Source: Saprospirales bacterium (GTDB taxonomy: Bacteria > Bacteroidota > Bacteroidia > Chitinophagales > Saprospiraceae). Taken from it: a DNA stretch of 64,000 bases. Positions 44,723-55,926 of this stretch are shown piece after piece. The position numbers and the translations under genes are program-made. The notes beneath the pieces are model-generated. The model was not told where the DNA came from. It searched no databases and saw nothing but the letters and a program-made list of their open reading frames with translations. Each line of letters opens with the position of its first letter. Position 1 is the stretch's first letter. The stretch is taken from positions 45,631 through 109,630 of the forward strand of contig JADJBL010000020.1 in the NCBI GenBank assembly GCA_016703765.1, given 5' to 3'.

Positions 44723-46153
44723 ATGAATTCAATAAAATATATCCCCCTGCTTTTGGCTTTTGCCTTCACTTCCTGCGAAGGAATTCTCGACAAGGAGCCG
44801 ATCGGCATCCTCGATGCGGGCTCGTTTTTTCAAACGGAAGACGATGCCATTCAGGCCGTCAACGCCGCTTACGGGCCCCTATTGCTCAACAACGACAACA
44901 ACAATTTCTTCTGGGCTTTTGCCGTAGTGGCCTCCGACGAGGCGATCGACGGGGGAGACGGCTCGCGACCGGGTATCACAGAGCTGGAGGCTTTCACCTA
45001 CACGCCCCGCACGGAGGAATTTAATACGTTCTGGAAGGTGCAATATACCGGGATAAACCAGTGCAACGTCGTGCTCGACCATTTGCCGGAAATAGAGATA
45101 GACGCGGCTCTCCGCGACCGCGTGACCGGAGAGGCGCTGTTTCTGCGCTCCTATTACTATTTTCAGCTGGTGCAAGTGTTCGGCGATGTGCCCCTTTTTA
45201 CCACGGTCCTGCCGCCCGATGAATTGAAAATACCGCGGACCCCGAAAGCGGAGATCTACCGCCTCATCGAGCAAGATTGCGAGCAAGCGGCCCAATTGTT
45301 GCCCGGGGAGCACCTTCCTTCGGAGTTGGGTCGCGCCACGAAAGGCGCGGCATACGCCCTGGCCGCCAAGGCTTATTTGTATGAAAAAAATTGGAGTAAG
45401 GTCCTCGAATACGTCGCCAAGGTCAAAGATTTGAACCTCTATGCGCTCATGCCCGATTACGGCGACAATTTCCGCGAAGAAACACAGAACAATGCCGAAT
45501 CCGTCTTTGAGATCCAGCATTCCAACCTCGAGCTCGGGGTTGGCAATTTCCTCAACCAATGGTGGGCCTCCAAAAAAGTCACCGGCTACGGTTTTGCCGA
45601 AGTGCGGGAGGAATTTGTCAACGCATTCGAGCCCGACGACCCGCGGCTGAGGTTTACCGTGGCGCAGAACAACGAAGATTATTTCGGGGTGATCTACAAA
45701 AACTCCTTTTCCTCGACCAAATTCAGCCCCCGCAAATACCTGCAGTCAGACTCCACCGTCACCCAAAAGGCAGACGGGGACATCAATTACACTGCCATCC
45801 GCTTCGCCGAGGTGCTTTTATGGGAAGCAGAAGCGCTCAACGAACTGGGCATGGTGCAGGAAGCGCAGATCCCCCTCGAACAGGTGCGCGCCCGCGCCCG
45901 TGCACAGGCGCTCGACCCGCTCACCGCCCTGCCCGCCGTGACCACTGCCGACCAGCAAACCATGCGGGAGGCCATCCGGCACGAGCGCCAGGTAGAGTTG
46001 GGCTTCGAAATGCACCGCTTTTTCGACCTGGTTCGCTGGGGTATCGCAGCAGACGTACTGCCCGGATTTCAAACCGGAAAACACGAGGTTTTTCCGCTGC
46101 CGCAAACAGAAATGGATTTGAACTCGGAGTTGGAGCAGAATCCGAATTATTAA
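44723..46153 (+). CDS. SusD/RagB family surface lipoprotein (second PUL)
   Basis: A 476-residue SusD protein with a lipoprotein signal ending at C18 (FAFTSC). The N-terminal motif is DKEPIGILDAGSFFQTEDDAIQAVNAAY, TPR helices follow, and the C-terminal RHERQVELGFEMHRFFDLVRWG is diagnostic. It directly follows its SusC partner. A CGCAAAG-type palindrome separates it from the next gene. Confidence 0.95.
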   Translation: MNSIKYIPLLLAFAFTSCEGILDKEPIGILDAGSFFQTEDDAIQAVNAAYGPLLLNNDNNNFFWAFAVVASDEAIDGGDGSRPGITELEAFTYTPRTEEFNTFWKVQYTGINQCNVVLDHLPEIEIDAALRDRVTGEALFLRSYYYFQLVQVFGDVPLFTTVLPPDELKIPRTPKAEIYRLIEQDCEQAAQLLPGEHLPSELGRATKGAAYALAAKAYLYEKNWSKVLEYVAKVKDLNLYALMPDYGDNFREETQNNAESVFEIQHSNLELGVGNFLNQWWASKKVTGYGFAEVREEFVNAFEPDDPRLRFTVAQNNEDYFGVIYKNSFSSTKFSPRKYLQSDSTVTQKADGDINYTAIRFAEVLLWEAEALNELGMVQEAQIPLEQVRARARAQALDPLTALPAVTTADQQTMREAIRHERQVELGFEMHRFFDLVRWGIAADVLPGFQTGKHEVFPLPQTEMDLNSELEQNPNY

Positions 46154-46185
46154 ACAATGGTTCGATATGCCGAAGAACGAAATAC

Positions 46186-46262
46186 AACCGCTAAGACGCA
46201 AAGGCGCAAAGAATTTCGCAAAGAAAATTTGCGTCGCCTTAGCGTCTTTGCGCCTTTGCGGT
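46186..46262. repeat. CGCAAAG-type palindromic repeat A
   Basis: AACCGCTAAGACGCAAAGGCG... on the left is complementary to ...CGCCTTTGCGGTT on the right; units are 8-9 bases (GCAAAGGC/GCTAAGAC). Related copies occur at 53567-53632 and 61845-61922. Confidence 0.92.
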
Positions 46263-46282
46263 TAAAATTCTCAAGAATCATC

Positions 46283-49200
46283 ATGGATTTTAGATACATA
46301 CTTATTCTCGCCTCTCTTTTCCTGACCATCCCATTCTTTGCGCAGCCGGGCCAAATACCCCTGCCCCGGGTCGAACTGATGCCCAATCAACCCTCCCCGT
46401 ACAATATGAGGGATTGGGAGGACGTAGCCCTGAAATACGACTCCTTTGTCTACGACCTGCAAAAAACGGGGCAATACCTGCCTTTCTCCCACCTGATGCC
46501 GGCGGGGATCAATTATCCCCAAAACAAGAGCTTTCGGCTGCATACCTATGTGGGGACGAATTCCCCCTTCGGCAACGAAGCCATCAACGTGATGCCCTCC
46601 CTCGTGGGCGCCTCGCTGCTCGGGGTGGACAAGAGCGATCAGTTCGGCGAAGATTGGCTGCTGATGAGCCAGGATTTTTTCAACAAGGCAAACGGAGAAA
46701 ATATCTACCTCAACAATGCCGGGGCGAGCAGCGGGGGCGACTGGTGGTACGATATGATGCCCAATATTTACTTCTATCAGTTGTACGATCTATACCCAAG
46801 CCTGAGCTCGGAAGCGGATTACCAGTTTACGACCATTGCAGACCGTTTCCTGGAAGCCGTGCGGGCCATGGGCGGCAGCGAAGCCCCCTGGCAGGCGGCA
46901 TATATGAACTACCGGGCCTGGAAATTTAAAACCATGGAACCCAACGCCAACGGTGTGCCCGAACCGGAAGCGGCCGGCGCCTTCACCTGGGTGCTTTACA
47001 ACGCCCGGAAAGAGAGCGGTAACCCCGATTACCTCAAAGGCGCGGAATGGTCGATCGAATTCCTGGACAATTGGCAAAACAACCCGTCCTATGAACTGCA
47101 ACTGCCATACGGCACGCTCACGGCGGCCAGGATGAACGCAGAGCTGGGCACGGATTACGACCTCGAAAAAATGCTCAACTGGTCCTTCGACAAGGGCAAT
47201 TTGCGCGGCTGGGGTACGATTGTAGGGACCTGGGGCGGATTTGATGTCTCCGGATTGATCGGAGAGGCCAACGACAACGGAAACGACTACGCATTCCAGA
47301 TGAACGGCGCACAGCAGGCGGCCGCGCTGGTCCCGATGGTCCGCTACGACAAGCGCTTTGCGCGCGCCATCGGCAAATGGATGCTCAACCTGGCAAACGC
47401 CAATCGCCTGTTTTTCCCGGGCTTTTTGCCCGCAAATCTGCAGGATGCCTCGGCCTGGTCGGCGGCAAACGACCCGGATCAGGTCATCGGCTACGAGGCG
47501 CTGCGGGAATTGTGGCAGGGCAACTCGCCCTTCTCGACCGGCGACGCGGTGCAGGGCGGTTGGGCCGCCACCAACCTGGCCCTTTACGGAACCTCCTCGA
47601 TCGGCTACCTTGGCGCCCTGGTGGAAAAGACCGACGTGACGAAGATCCTGCAAATCGACCTGCTGGCCACCGACTTCTTCCGCAGCGAGGCCTATCCGAC
47701 CTACCTGATCTATAATTCTTACAACACAGCTAAAAGCGTGTCATTCGACGCCGGCAGCGAACCGGCCGATTTGTATGAGGCGCTTTCCGAAACTTTTATA
47801 CTTGAAAATGTCAGCGGCGCGGTTTCAATCAATATTCCAGCCAACCAGGCCGTCCTGCTGACGATTACCCCCGCTGGAGGCGAGATAAGCTACGAATTAA
47901 ACCGGATGCTGGTCGATGGGGTGGTGGTGGATTTCAGCCAAAGCGCCCAGGCCTATACCTGGCCGCCCCGCATTAAAGGACTGGCTGCGGCAGATAATCC
48001 TGTCGAAATCGGCGATGCGACTACCATTTACGCCACGGTTTCCGACCCCGATTCCGGGGAATTTACCTACCAATGGAGCACTACTATTGGCTCGATCGTA
48101 GGAGACAGCAGCGAGGTCATTTTCACGGCGCCCGCCGCGGCGGGTGATGCAGAAATTCAGCTCATCGTCAACGACCCGGAGGGCAACAGCGATACCGCCA
48201 CCTTGATTCTATCTATCGTGCCGGAGATCAACGATCCGCCGCACATTGCGGAGATCCTGAAAAGCCTGCCCTACGTCGGACCCGGCGAAAGCCTTGAGCT
48301 TACATGCCTTGCCGAAGACCCCGACGCAGACCCCCTGACCTACGAGTGGACGGCGAGCGGCGGAAGCTTGAGCGGCTCCGGCAATTCTCGGACCTGGACA
48401 GCCCCGCTTTCGGAGGGAATTTTTCTGATTTCGGTGAAAGTCACGGACGATCAGGGCTTGTTTGCCAATGTATCGACGACCGCCCTGGTGAAAATTTTCA
48501 ACGCGAGCGCCGGCGACCTCATTGCGCATTACCCCTTCACTGGAAATGCCGAGGATGTCAGCGGAAATGAACTGCACGGGGAGGTGAACGGCGCTATTCT
48601 AACGGTCGATCAATTTGGCGTGCCGCAAAGGGCGTATTACTTCAACGGCGGTACGCAGCATATCGAAGTGGCCAACGACCCCCTGCTCAATTTTCAGGAC
48701 GGCATCACGGTGCATGGCTGGTTTAGTGCCGACGCCCTGCCCGAAAAAGAGACCTTCCTGCTTTCGCACGGAAGCTGGCAAAGCCGCTGGAAACTCTCGA
48801 TCACCCCGGAAAAACACCTGCGCTGGACGGTCAACACCCTCAACGGGATCGCCGATACGGACGGGACCGTTTCCCTGCAAACCGATAGCTTTTACTGCCT
48901 TACCGCCACCTACGAAGATGGCCTGATGGCGATCTACCTCGACGGCGAGCTGAACAATTACAAGACTTTGAGCGGGAAGATCCGCACGACGGTTTACCCC
49001 TTCCTCATGGGGCAGATGCTCCCCGGGGATCCGGCCTACAATTTCAAAGGGGTGCTGGATGGGGTGAAGATTTACGACTATGCCCTTACTCCGGATGCGG
49101 TGAAGGTTATTTACGAGCAAGACCTGACATCCTCGAAGGAAGTTCTTCCGCTAAAAAGAAACGCACTTTTTCTCAGCCCCAATCCGGTTGGGGAAACGCT

Positions 49201-49399
49201 GACCCTTACCTGGCCCGGCGATGCCGGGGCGCTTGAATCCGTGCAGGTTTTCGACCTGAGCGGGCGGGCGCTTCCGCTGGAAAACAGCATATCCGGCCAG
49301 ATGCTGGAACTCGATTTAAGAGGCTATGAACCAGGTGTTTATTTCCTGGTCTGTACCTCTTCGAAAGGATCTTATTCGAGCCGATTTATCAAATTATAG
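46283..49399 (+). CDS. T9SS-secreted multidomain protein: unrecognised helical domain, Ig-like, LamG
   Basis: A 1038-residue protein from ATG 46283, where a clear signal peptide (MDFRYILILASLFLTIPFFAQ) begins; the frame upstream is only the palindromic repeat. Residues about 22-560 form a large domain that looks like an alpha/alpha toroid of the glycosidase or lyase kind (SSGGDWWYDMMPN, GTWGGFDVSGLIGEAND, YAFQMNGAQQAAALVPMVRYD); I cannot assign a family. Two Ig/PKD-like domains (about 575-740), one LamG/concanavalin-like domain (743-945) and a T9SS sorting domain (about 960-1038) follow. Its position suggests the surface enzyme that first attacks the glycan of this locus. Confidence 0.8.
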   Translation: MDFRYILILASLFLTIPFFAQPGQIPLPRVELMPNQPSPYNMRDWEDVALKYDSFVYDLQKTGQYLPFSHLMPAGINYPQNKSFRLHTYVGTNSPFGNEAINVMPSLVGASLLGVDKSDQFGEDWLLMSQDFFNKANGENIYLNNAGASSGGDWWYDMMPNIYFYQLYDLYPSLSSEADYQFTTIADRFLEAVRAMGGSEAPWQAAYMNYRAWKFKTMEPNANGVPEPEAAGAFTWVLYNARKESGNPDYLKGAEWSIEFLDNWQNNPSYELQLPYGTLTAARMNAELGTDYDLEKMLNWSFDKGNLRGWGTIVGTWGGFDVSGLIGEANDNGNDYAFQMNGAQQAAALVPMVRYDKRFARAIGKWMLNLANANRLFFPGFLPANLQDASAWSAANDPDQVIGYEALRELWQGNSPFSTGDAVQGGWAATNLALYGTSSIGYLGALVEKTDVTKILQIDLLATDFFRSEAYPTYLIYNSYNTAKSVSFDAGSEPADLYEALSETFILENVSGAVSINIPANQAVLLTITPAGGEISYELNRMLVDGVVVDFSQSAQAYTWPPRIKGLAAADNPVEIGDATTIYATVSDPDSGEFTYQWSTTIGSIVGDSSEVIFTAPAAAGDAEIQLIVNDPEGNSDTATLILSIVPEINDPPHIAEILKSLPYVGPGESLELTCLAEDPDADPLTYEWTASGGSLSGSGNSRTWTAPLSEGIFLISVKVTDDQGLFANVSTTALVKIFNASAGDLIAHYPFTGNAEDVSGNELHGEVNGAILTVDQFGVPQRAYYFNGGTQHIEVANDPLLNFQDGITVHGWFSADALPEKETFLLSHGSWQSRWKLSITPEKHLRWTVNTLNGIADTDGTVSLQTDSFYCLTATYEDGLMAIYLDGELNNYKTLSGKIRTTVYPFLMGQMLPGDPAYNFKGVLDGVKIYDYALTPDAVKVIYEQDLTSSKEVLPLKRNALFLSPNPVGETLTLTWPGDAGALESVQVFDLSGRALPLENSISGQMLELDLRGYEPGVYFLVCTSSKGSYSSRFIKL

Positions 49400-49452
49400 A
49401 ACTGCTTGAAAGCATTTTTAAACTGGTTTTTTTAACTCTAATTTTTTCTACA

Positions 49453-52400
49453 ATGAAGTTGTATTTACGGTCACTCATCCTATTAGCCTGCTGCCTGGCG
49501 ACAATGGCAGGCTTACACGGGCAGGTTCCGGTAGCGTATTACCCCTTTTCGGGCAATGCAAAAGACGCTACCGCATTTGCCAACCACGCCTCCGTTAACG
49601 GGGCATTGTTTACACAAGACCAATTCGGTTGGTCAAACAGCGCAATTGTGTTCGACGGCGTACAGGGTTCTGTCCGCGCCGACAACGCCGCACAACTCAA
49701 TACACCTAACGCAACGATCAGCTTTTGGGTTAATGTAAATGCACTGCCCGGCACCGGCGAAGCCTTCCTGATCTCCTTCGGAGGCTGGCAGGAGCGCTAT
49801 AAGATCTCGCTGCCTCCACACGGAAAACCCGTCTTTACCACCAACAACTCCAGCGGTATTTCAGACATGGATTCCGGAGCCGGCAATGAATTGCAGGTCG
49901 GCGTCTGGACACACGTGGTTGCCGTTCACGACGGCGCCAAGGATAAAATCTACCTCGACGGCGTACTGGCTGCCGAAAAAGTAGTGGTCGGCACGCTCAA
50001 CAGCACGACCCACCCGCTGGGAATCGGTTACGACCCCATCGACAACGCCAACTATTTCAACGGTTCGATCGACGAGGTGCTGATCCTCGACGCCGCGCTG
50101 TCGGATTTACAAGTTGCAGCCCTTTACACTTTCCAAAGCGCAGCGCCGGTCGTGCCGCCGGGCAAGGTCGCGTCTTATTCCTTCAACAACAACGGTGCGG
50201 ATGACACCGAGTTCAACAACCACGCCGACGTATCGACCGCCTCTTCGGCGACGGACCGCTTCGGCTACGGCAAAAGCGCGTTGTTGTTCGACGGGACCAC
50301 TACTGAAGTGACGGCGCCGAATGCCGCTCAACTAAACTCGCCCTACACCACCGTCAGCTTTTGGGTAAAAGTCAATGCGTTACCTGCCACCGGCGAATCC
50401 TTCCTGCTGTCCTTCGGCGGCTGGCAGGAGCGTTGGAAAATCTCGCTGCCCCCGCACGGCAAGCCCGTCTGGACCACCAACCACTCCGGCGGTATTTCGG
50501 ACATGGACTCCGGCGGAGGAAATGAATTGCAGGTAGGCGTCTGGACCCACGTGGTAATGGTCCACGACGGGGCGAAAGATTTGATTTACATGAACGGCGG
50601 GCAGGTAGCCGAAAAAGTGGTCGTCGGCACGCTTAACGAAACGACCAAGCCCCTGGGCATCGGCTACAATCCGATCGACGGCGGCAACTGGTTCGACGGA
50701 GCGCTCGACGAGCTCGAAATCTACAACTACGCGCTTTCTGCCGTGGAAGTAGCCGGCCTGTTCACCGCACAATCCACCTTCCCCGGCACGCCGACCACCC
50801 TGGTGGCGCACTACAGCCTGAACGGGAATGGAACGGATGAAACGCAGTTCCACAATGACGCAACGCTCGACGCCGCTGCATTTGCGGTAGCAAACCGCCA
50901 TGGCTGGGGCTCCAATGCGCTTTCCGGCACGGCCACGGCCGACAACTCCGTCGCTTTGCAGTCGGACTATACGACCATCAGCTTTTGGGTGAAACCCAAT
51001 TCCTTCCCAGGTTCGGGCGAGGTATTTCTCCTCTCGAACGGTGGCTGGCAGGAGCGTTGGAAGATTTCTTTGCCGAGTCACGCCAAACCGGTTTTCACCA
51101 CTTATGCCACTACCTGCTGCAGCGATATGGATTCCGGCGCGGGCAATGAATTGCAAGTGGGCGTCTGGTCCCACCTGGTCATGGTGCACAACGGCACGGA
51201 AGACAAGATCTTTCTGAACGGCGTATTGGCGAATACGAAGCTCACCGGCGGCGCACTCCACAAGACCAAACACCCGCTCGGCATCGGCTACGACCCGATC
51301 GACAACGGCAGCTTTTTCGACGGCGCCATCGACGATGTGCAGATTTATAACGTGGCCCTTAGCGACTCGGAGATCGCCGACTTATACGACGCTCAAAACC
51401 CCAGCCCCGTTGTATCGGGCGATCTGGTGGCATACTACGCATTCAGCGGCAATGGCCGGGATGAAACAGCCTATGAGAACCATGCATCGGGCGTCAACCT
51501 GACCGGCGACCGTTTCGACAAATCCAACAGAGCTGCCTCGTTCGACGGCGCAAGTACCGAAGTAACGGCAGCCAACTCCCCGCAACTCAACTCCATCCAT
51601 ACCACCCTGAGTTTCTGGGCAAAGCCCAACAGCATACCAGCTACCGGCGAGGTGTTCCTGGCGTCCTTCGGCGGCTGGCAGGAGCGTTGGAAGGTTTCCC
51701 TTCCCGACCACGCAAAACCTGTCTGGACGACCAACAATTCGGGCGGTATTTCGGACATGGATTCCGGCGCGGGCAATGAACTGCAAGTAGGCGTCTGGAC
51801 ACACCTGGTCTTCGTACACGACGGGGCCAAAGACCTCATCTACATGGATGGCGTCCAGGTCGCCGAGAAAGTGGTCGTCGGCACACTCAACAACACGACC
51901 AAAGTGCTAGGCATCGGCTACAATCCAATCGACGGCGGCAATTGGTTTGACGGCGCCCTCGACGAGGTGCAGATCTACAAAGTAGCCTTGACCGCTTCTG
52001 AAATCGCCGACTTGTACGCTGCGCAAAGCGTGCCCCCGGTGGTGGTCGACAACGAAGCGCCCGGCGCTCCGCTCAACCTGAAAGGGGAAGTGTCCTTTAC
52101 GAACGTGCAGCTCTCCTGGTTGCCCGCTACGGACAACGTGGGCGTGGTGGCATATAATGTCTATCAGGACGGCGCGATCATCGCGACAACCGAAAATACT
52201 GACTACTACGTCTCCGGCCTGACGCCGCTGACCGACTACGTGTTTGGAGTAAGCGCCCTGGATGCCGAAGGGAATGAGTCCCTGAAGACGACCCTGGGGA
52301 TTACCTCCGGGCCGGACGAGACGCCCGACATCATACCCCCGACCGTACCCGGCAACCTCGCGGGCAATGCGGCTTCCAACTCGGTCCTCCTGACCTGGGA

Positions 52401-53544
52401 AGAATCCACAGACAATACCATTGTAGCGGGTTACGTGATCCTGGTGGACGGTGTACTCGCAGATACGGTATCCGGTATCACGCTATCCTATTTCGTAAGC
52501 GGTCTTGATCCGCTGACACTCTACACATTTGAGGTGTATGCCTTCGACCTTGCCGGCAACGATTCCGCTCCGGCAGAAGTTACGATAAGCACGACCGAAC
52601 CTATCGACGCAGGAGAACCCGGCTTGGTGGCGCATTATCCTTTTGAAGGCAATGCCAACGACGCCACCCCGTATTTGAACCACGGGGTTATCGGCGGCAA
52701 CCCGGTATTTGAAACTGCGACCCACCCATTCGGCGGTCAAAACATCAAATTCGACGGACAACAGGACTCCGTACTGGCGCCCAATGCCGCGCATTTGATC
52801 TCGGATTACACGACGGTTTCCTTCTGGATCCGGGTAGATCAGGTCAGCGCCGATGCAGAAGCCTATGTACTCGATTTCGGTCACTGGGACGAGCGCTGGA
52901 AGATTTCCCTCCCCCAGCACCTCAAGATCGTCTGGACGACCAGCGGCAACAACGTGCAGTTCCCACTTTTCATTTCCGATATGGACAGCGGCGACGGCAA
53001 TGAAATGGTGATTGGATTCTGGTGGTATGTCACGATGATCCACGACGGTACGAGCGACATCATCTACGTCAACGGCCAGCAAGCCAATATCAAGCCGGTG
53101 GATACCGAGCTCAACAGCACGGCCAGACCCTTGTGTTTCGGCAGCAACCCGATCGAAGGGGAACAGTATTTCACCGGCGCGCTCGACAATGTGAAGATCT
53201 ACAACAAGGCGCTGACTGGAGAAGAGGTCCTTAAATTGTTCGAAACAGGCGTCACCGGCATCGAGGAGTTGAACAGTGCGCTGTTAGGGTACATCCAGGA
53301 TGTATTCCCCAACCCCGCCACCGATGTACTGACCGTTTTGCACAGCTTGCCTGCCAATCAGCCGCTGCTGCTCCGCGTATTCGATATGCAGGGCCGTCAG
53401 GTCGATCAGATCCAATACAGCCAAAACGAAGTTTCAGCCGGCCAATTCACCCTGAATGTCGGCGATTACACCCAGGGAATGTATTCGCTCAATTTCGTGT
53501 TGGGCGGGAAAAACCTCGGGTCACTGAAGTTTAATAAACACTAG
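49453..53544 (+). CDS. Five-LamG, two-FN3 T9SS-secreted protein
   Basis: A 1363-residue secreted protein. After the signal peptide come four LamG (concanavalin-like) domains starting near residues 25, 237, 450 and 656, two FN3 domains (867-960 and 960-1055), a fifth LamG (1056-1265) and a T9SS sorting domain (about 1280-1363). The first four LamG copies are strikingly alike, each with GGWQERWKISLP, SDMDSGxGNELQVGVW and LGIGYxPIDxGxxFDGA, which points to recent tandem duplication. No catalytic residues are recognised. A multivalent surface glycan binder is the simplest reading, and the last domain of the 46283 protein is of the same type. Confidence 0.88.
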   Translation: MKLYLRSLILLACCLATMAGLHGQVPVAYYPFSGNAKDATAFANHASVNGALFTQDQFGWSNSAIVFDGVQGSVRADNAAQLNTPNATISFWVNVNALPGTGEAFLISFGGWQERYKISLPPHGKPVFTTNNSSGISDMDSGAGNELQVGVWTHVVAVHDGAKDKIYLDGVLAAEKVVVGTLNSTTHPLGIGYDPIDNANYFNGSIDEVLILDAALSDLQVAALYTFQSAAPVVPPGKVASYSFNNNGADDTEFNNHADVSTASSATDRFGYGKSALLFDGTTTEVTAPNAAQLNSPYTTVSFWVKVNALPATGESFLLSFGGWQERWKISLPPHGKPVWTTNHSGGISDMDSGGGNELQVGVWTHVVMVHDGAKDLIYMNGGQVAEKVVVGTLNETTKPLGIGYNPIDGGNWFDGALDELEIYNYALSAVEVAGLFTAQSTFPGTPTTLVAHYSLNGNGTDETQFHNDATLDAAAFAVANRHGWGSNALSGTATADNSVALQSDYTTISFWVKPNSFPGSGEVFLLSNGGWQERWKISLPSHAKPVFTTYATTCCSDMDSGAGNELQVGVWSHLVMVHNGTEDKIFLNGVLANTKLTGGALHKTKHPLGIGYDPIDNGSFFDGAIDDVQIYNVALSDSEIADLYDAQNPSPVVSGDLVAYYAFSGNGRDETAYENHASGVNLTGDRFDKSNRAASFDGASTEVTAANSPQLNSIHTTLSFWAKPNSIPATGEVFLASFGGWQERWKVSLPDHAKPVWTTNNSGGISDMDSGAGNELQVGVWTHLVFVHDGAKDLIYMDGVQVAEKVVVGTLNNTTKVLGIGYNPIDGGNWFDGALDEVQIYKVALTASEIADLYAAQSVPPVVVDNEAPGAPLNLKGEVSFTNVQLSWLPATDNVGVVAYNVYQDGAIIATTENTDYYVSGLTPLTDYVFGVSALDAEGNESLKTTLGITSGPDETPDIIPPTVPGNLAGNAASNSVLLTWEESTDNTIVAGYVILVDGVLADTVSGITLSYFVSGLDPLTLYTFEVYAFDLAGNDSAPAEVTISTTEPIDAGEPGLVAHYPFEGNANDATPYLNHGVIGGNPVFETATHPFGGQNIKFDGQQDSVLAPNAAHLISDYTTVSFWIRVDQVSADAEAYVLDFGHWDERWKISLPQHLKIVWTTSGNNVQFPLFISDMDSGDGNEMVIGFWWYVTMIHDGTSDIIYVNGQQANIKPVDTELNSTARPLCFGSNPIEGEQYFTGALDNVKIYNKALTGEEVLKLFETGVTGIEELNSALLGYIQDVFPNPATDVLTVLHSLPANQPLLLRVFDMQGRQVDQIQYSQNEVSAGQFTLNVGDYTQGMYSLNFVLGGKNLGSLKFNKH

Positions 53545-53566
53545 AAGAGGATTATTTTAAATTATT

Positions 53567-53632
53567 AACCGCAAAGACGCTAAGTCGCAAAGAAAGATTA
53601 GCGTTTTCTTAGCGCCTTAGCGTCTTAGCGGT
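53567..53632. repeat. CGCAAAG-type palindromic repeat B
   Basis: AACCGCAAAGACGCTAAGTCG... pairs imperfectly with ...GCGCCTTAGCGTCTTAGCGGTT. Same family as the copies at 46186 and 61845. Confidence 0.9.
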
Positions 53633-53663
53633 TATTTTCTTGGCTATCCGGCGCTTTTCAATT

Positions 53664-54722
53664 ATGGTAAAGAGATTTAATGAGAACCCGATTCTCACAC
53701 CTAAAGGTATATCCCCCAGTCAGCCCGGTTTGGTGGTGGAGTGTGTGATGAACCCCGGCGCCTTCCGGTTTGAAGGAAAAACCTGGCTCTTGCTCCGGGT
53801 GGCCGAACGGCCCGTGCAGAAAGAGGGGAGGATCTCCTTCCCGATCTTGCGGGAGGACGGGAGCATGAATATCCTGGAATTCGAAAAAAGCGACCCCCTG
53901 CTCAATCTCTCCGATCCGCGCATGGTGGGGTATAACGGCGACACCTATCTCTCTACGATCTCACACCTGCGACTCGTTTGCAGCGAAGACGGTGTTCATT
54001 TTACCGAGCCCGCGGATTTTCCGACGAAAATTATCGGCCAGGGGCCTTTGGAGGCTTTCGGTATCGAAGATTGCCGCGTAAGCCTGCTGGAGGGCGTTTA
54101 CCACCTTACCTACACCCAGGTTTCTTCCAATGGCGTCGGGGTCGGATTGATCCGCACGAGCGACTGGCGGAAATTGTCGAGGGAGGGCATGATTTTCCCT
54201 CCACATAACAAGGATTGCACGCTTTTCGAAGAGAAGATTGGCGGGGAATATTATTGCTTGCACCGCCCTTCGGGGATAGAACTCGGAGGCAATTTCATCT
54301 GGATCTCATCTTCAAAAGACCTCTTGCATTGGGGCAGGCACCGCTGCATCCTCCGCACGCGGGAGGGCCACTGGGATAGCGCCCGGGTGGGCGCAGGCGC
54401 GGCGCCGATAAAGACGCCGGAAGGCTGGCTCGAAATTTACCACGGAGCGGACCACGACCATCGCTATTGCCTGGGCGCCATCCTGCTCGACCTCGAGGAC
54501 CCCTCCAAAGTGCTGGCCCGTTCGGATCAGCCCATCTTCGAGCCTATCGCCGACTACGAGCGAACCGGCTTTTTCGGCAACGTCGTTTTTACCAACGGCC
54601 AGGTCGTGGATGGAGATCAAATTACGGTGTATTACGGAGCTTCGGATGAGGTGATTTGTGGAGCGACGCTGTCCATTCGGGAAATTTTAAAAAACATATT
54701 GCCTGGGACGAACCGACACTAG
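53664..54722 (+). CDS. GH130 family glycoside phosphorylase (short form)
   Basis: A 352-residue five-bladed propeller enzyme of GH130 from ATG 53664 (MVKRFNENPILTP), preferred over the alternative TTG start at 53640. Family features are NPILTP, VMNPGAFRFEGKTWLLLRVAER and the catalytic GIEDCRV (general acid Asp), followed by HYGASDEVICGATL-like closing strands. GH130 enzymes phosphorolyse beta-mannosides such as mannosyl-glucose or mannobiose. No signal peptide, so cytosolic. Its stop codon TAG (54720-54722) is supplied by an AGTCACT heptamer array. Confidence 0.92.
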   Translation: MVKRFNENPILTPKGISPSQPGLVVECVMNPGAFRFEGKTWLLLRVAERPVQKEGRISFPILREDGSMNILEFEKSDPLLNLSDPRMVGYNGDTYLSTISHLRLVCSEDGVHFTEPADFPTKIIGQGPLEAFGIEDCRVSLLEGVYHLTYTQVSSNGVGVGLIRTSDWRKLSREGMIFPPHNKDCTLFEEKIGGEYYCLHRPSGIELGGNFIWISSSKDLLHWGRHRCILRTREGHWDSARVGAGAAPIKTPEGWLEIYHGADHDHRYCLGAILLDLEDPSKVLARSDQPIFEPIADYERTGFFGNVVFTNGQVVDGDQITVYYGASDEVICGATLSIREILKNILPGTNRH

Positions 54723-54732
54723 TCACTAGTCA

Positions 54733-55836
<1,104 letters not shown>

Positions 55837-55846
55837 GATTGCTTTT

Positions 55847-55925
55847 TTTGTCTGAATCAGGGTTAGGGAAGAAGTTTAACGCCGTCTGACCACTGATTAA
55901 TCAGATTCTATGATTTCACAGATTT
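55847..55925. repeat. TTTGTCTGAATCAG-type repeat, partial
   Basis: TTTGTCTGAATCAGGGTTAGG is followed by CTGATTAATCAGATTCTATGATTTCACAG-like sequence. It shares its first 14 bases with the arm at 24327 but lacks the matching right arm. It fills the gap between the ATPase and the helical lipoprotein genes. Confidence 0.6.
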
Positions 55926-55926
55926 T

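Noticed and set aside
46157..46282. N-terminal extension of the LamG protein through palindrome A
   Set aside because: It translates the repeat into a basic tract; the signal peptide starts at 46283.
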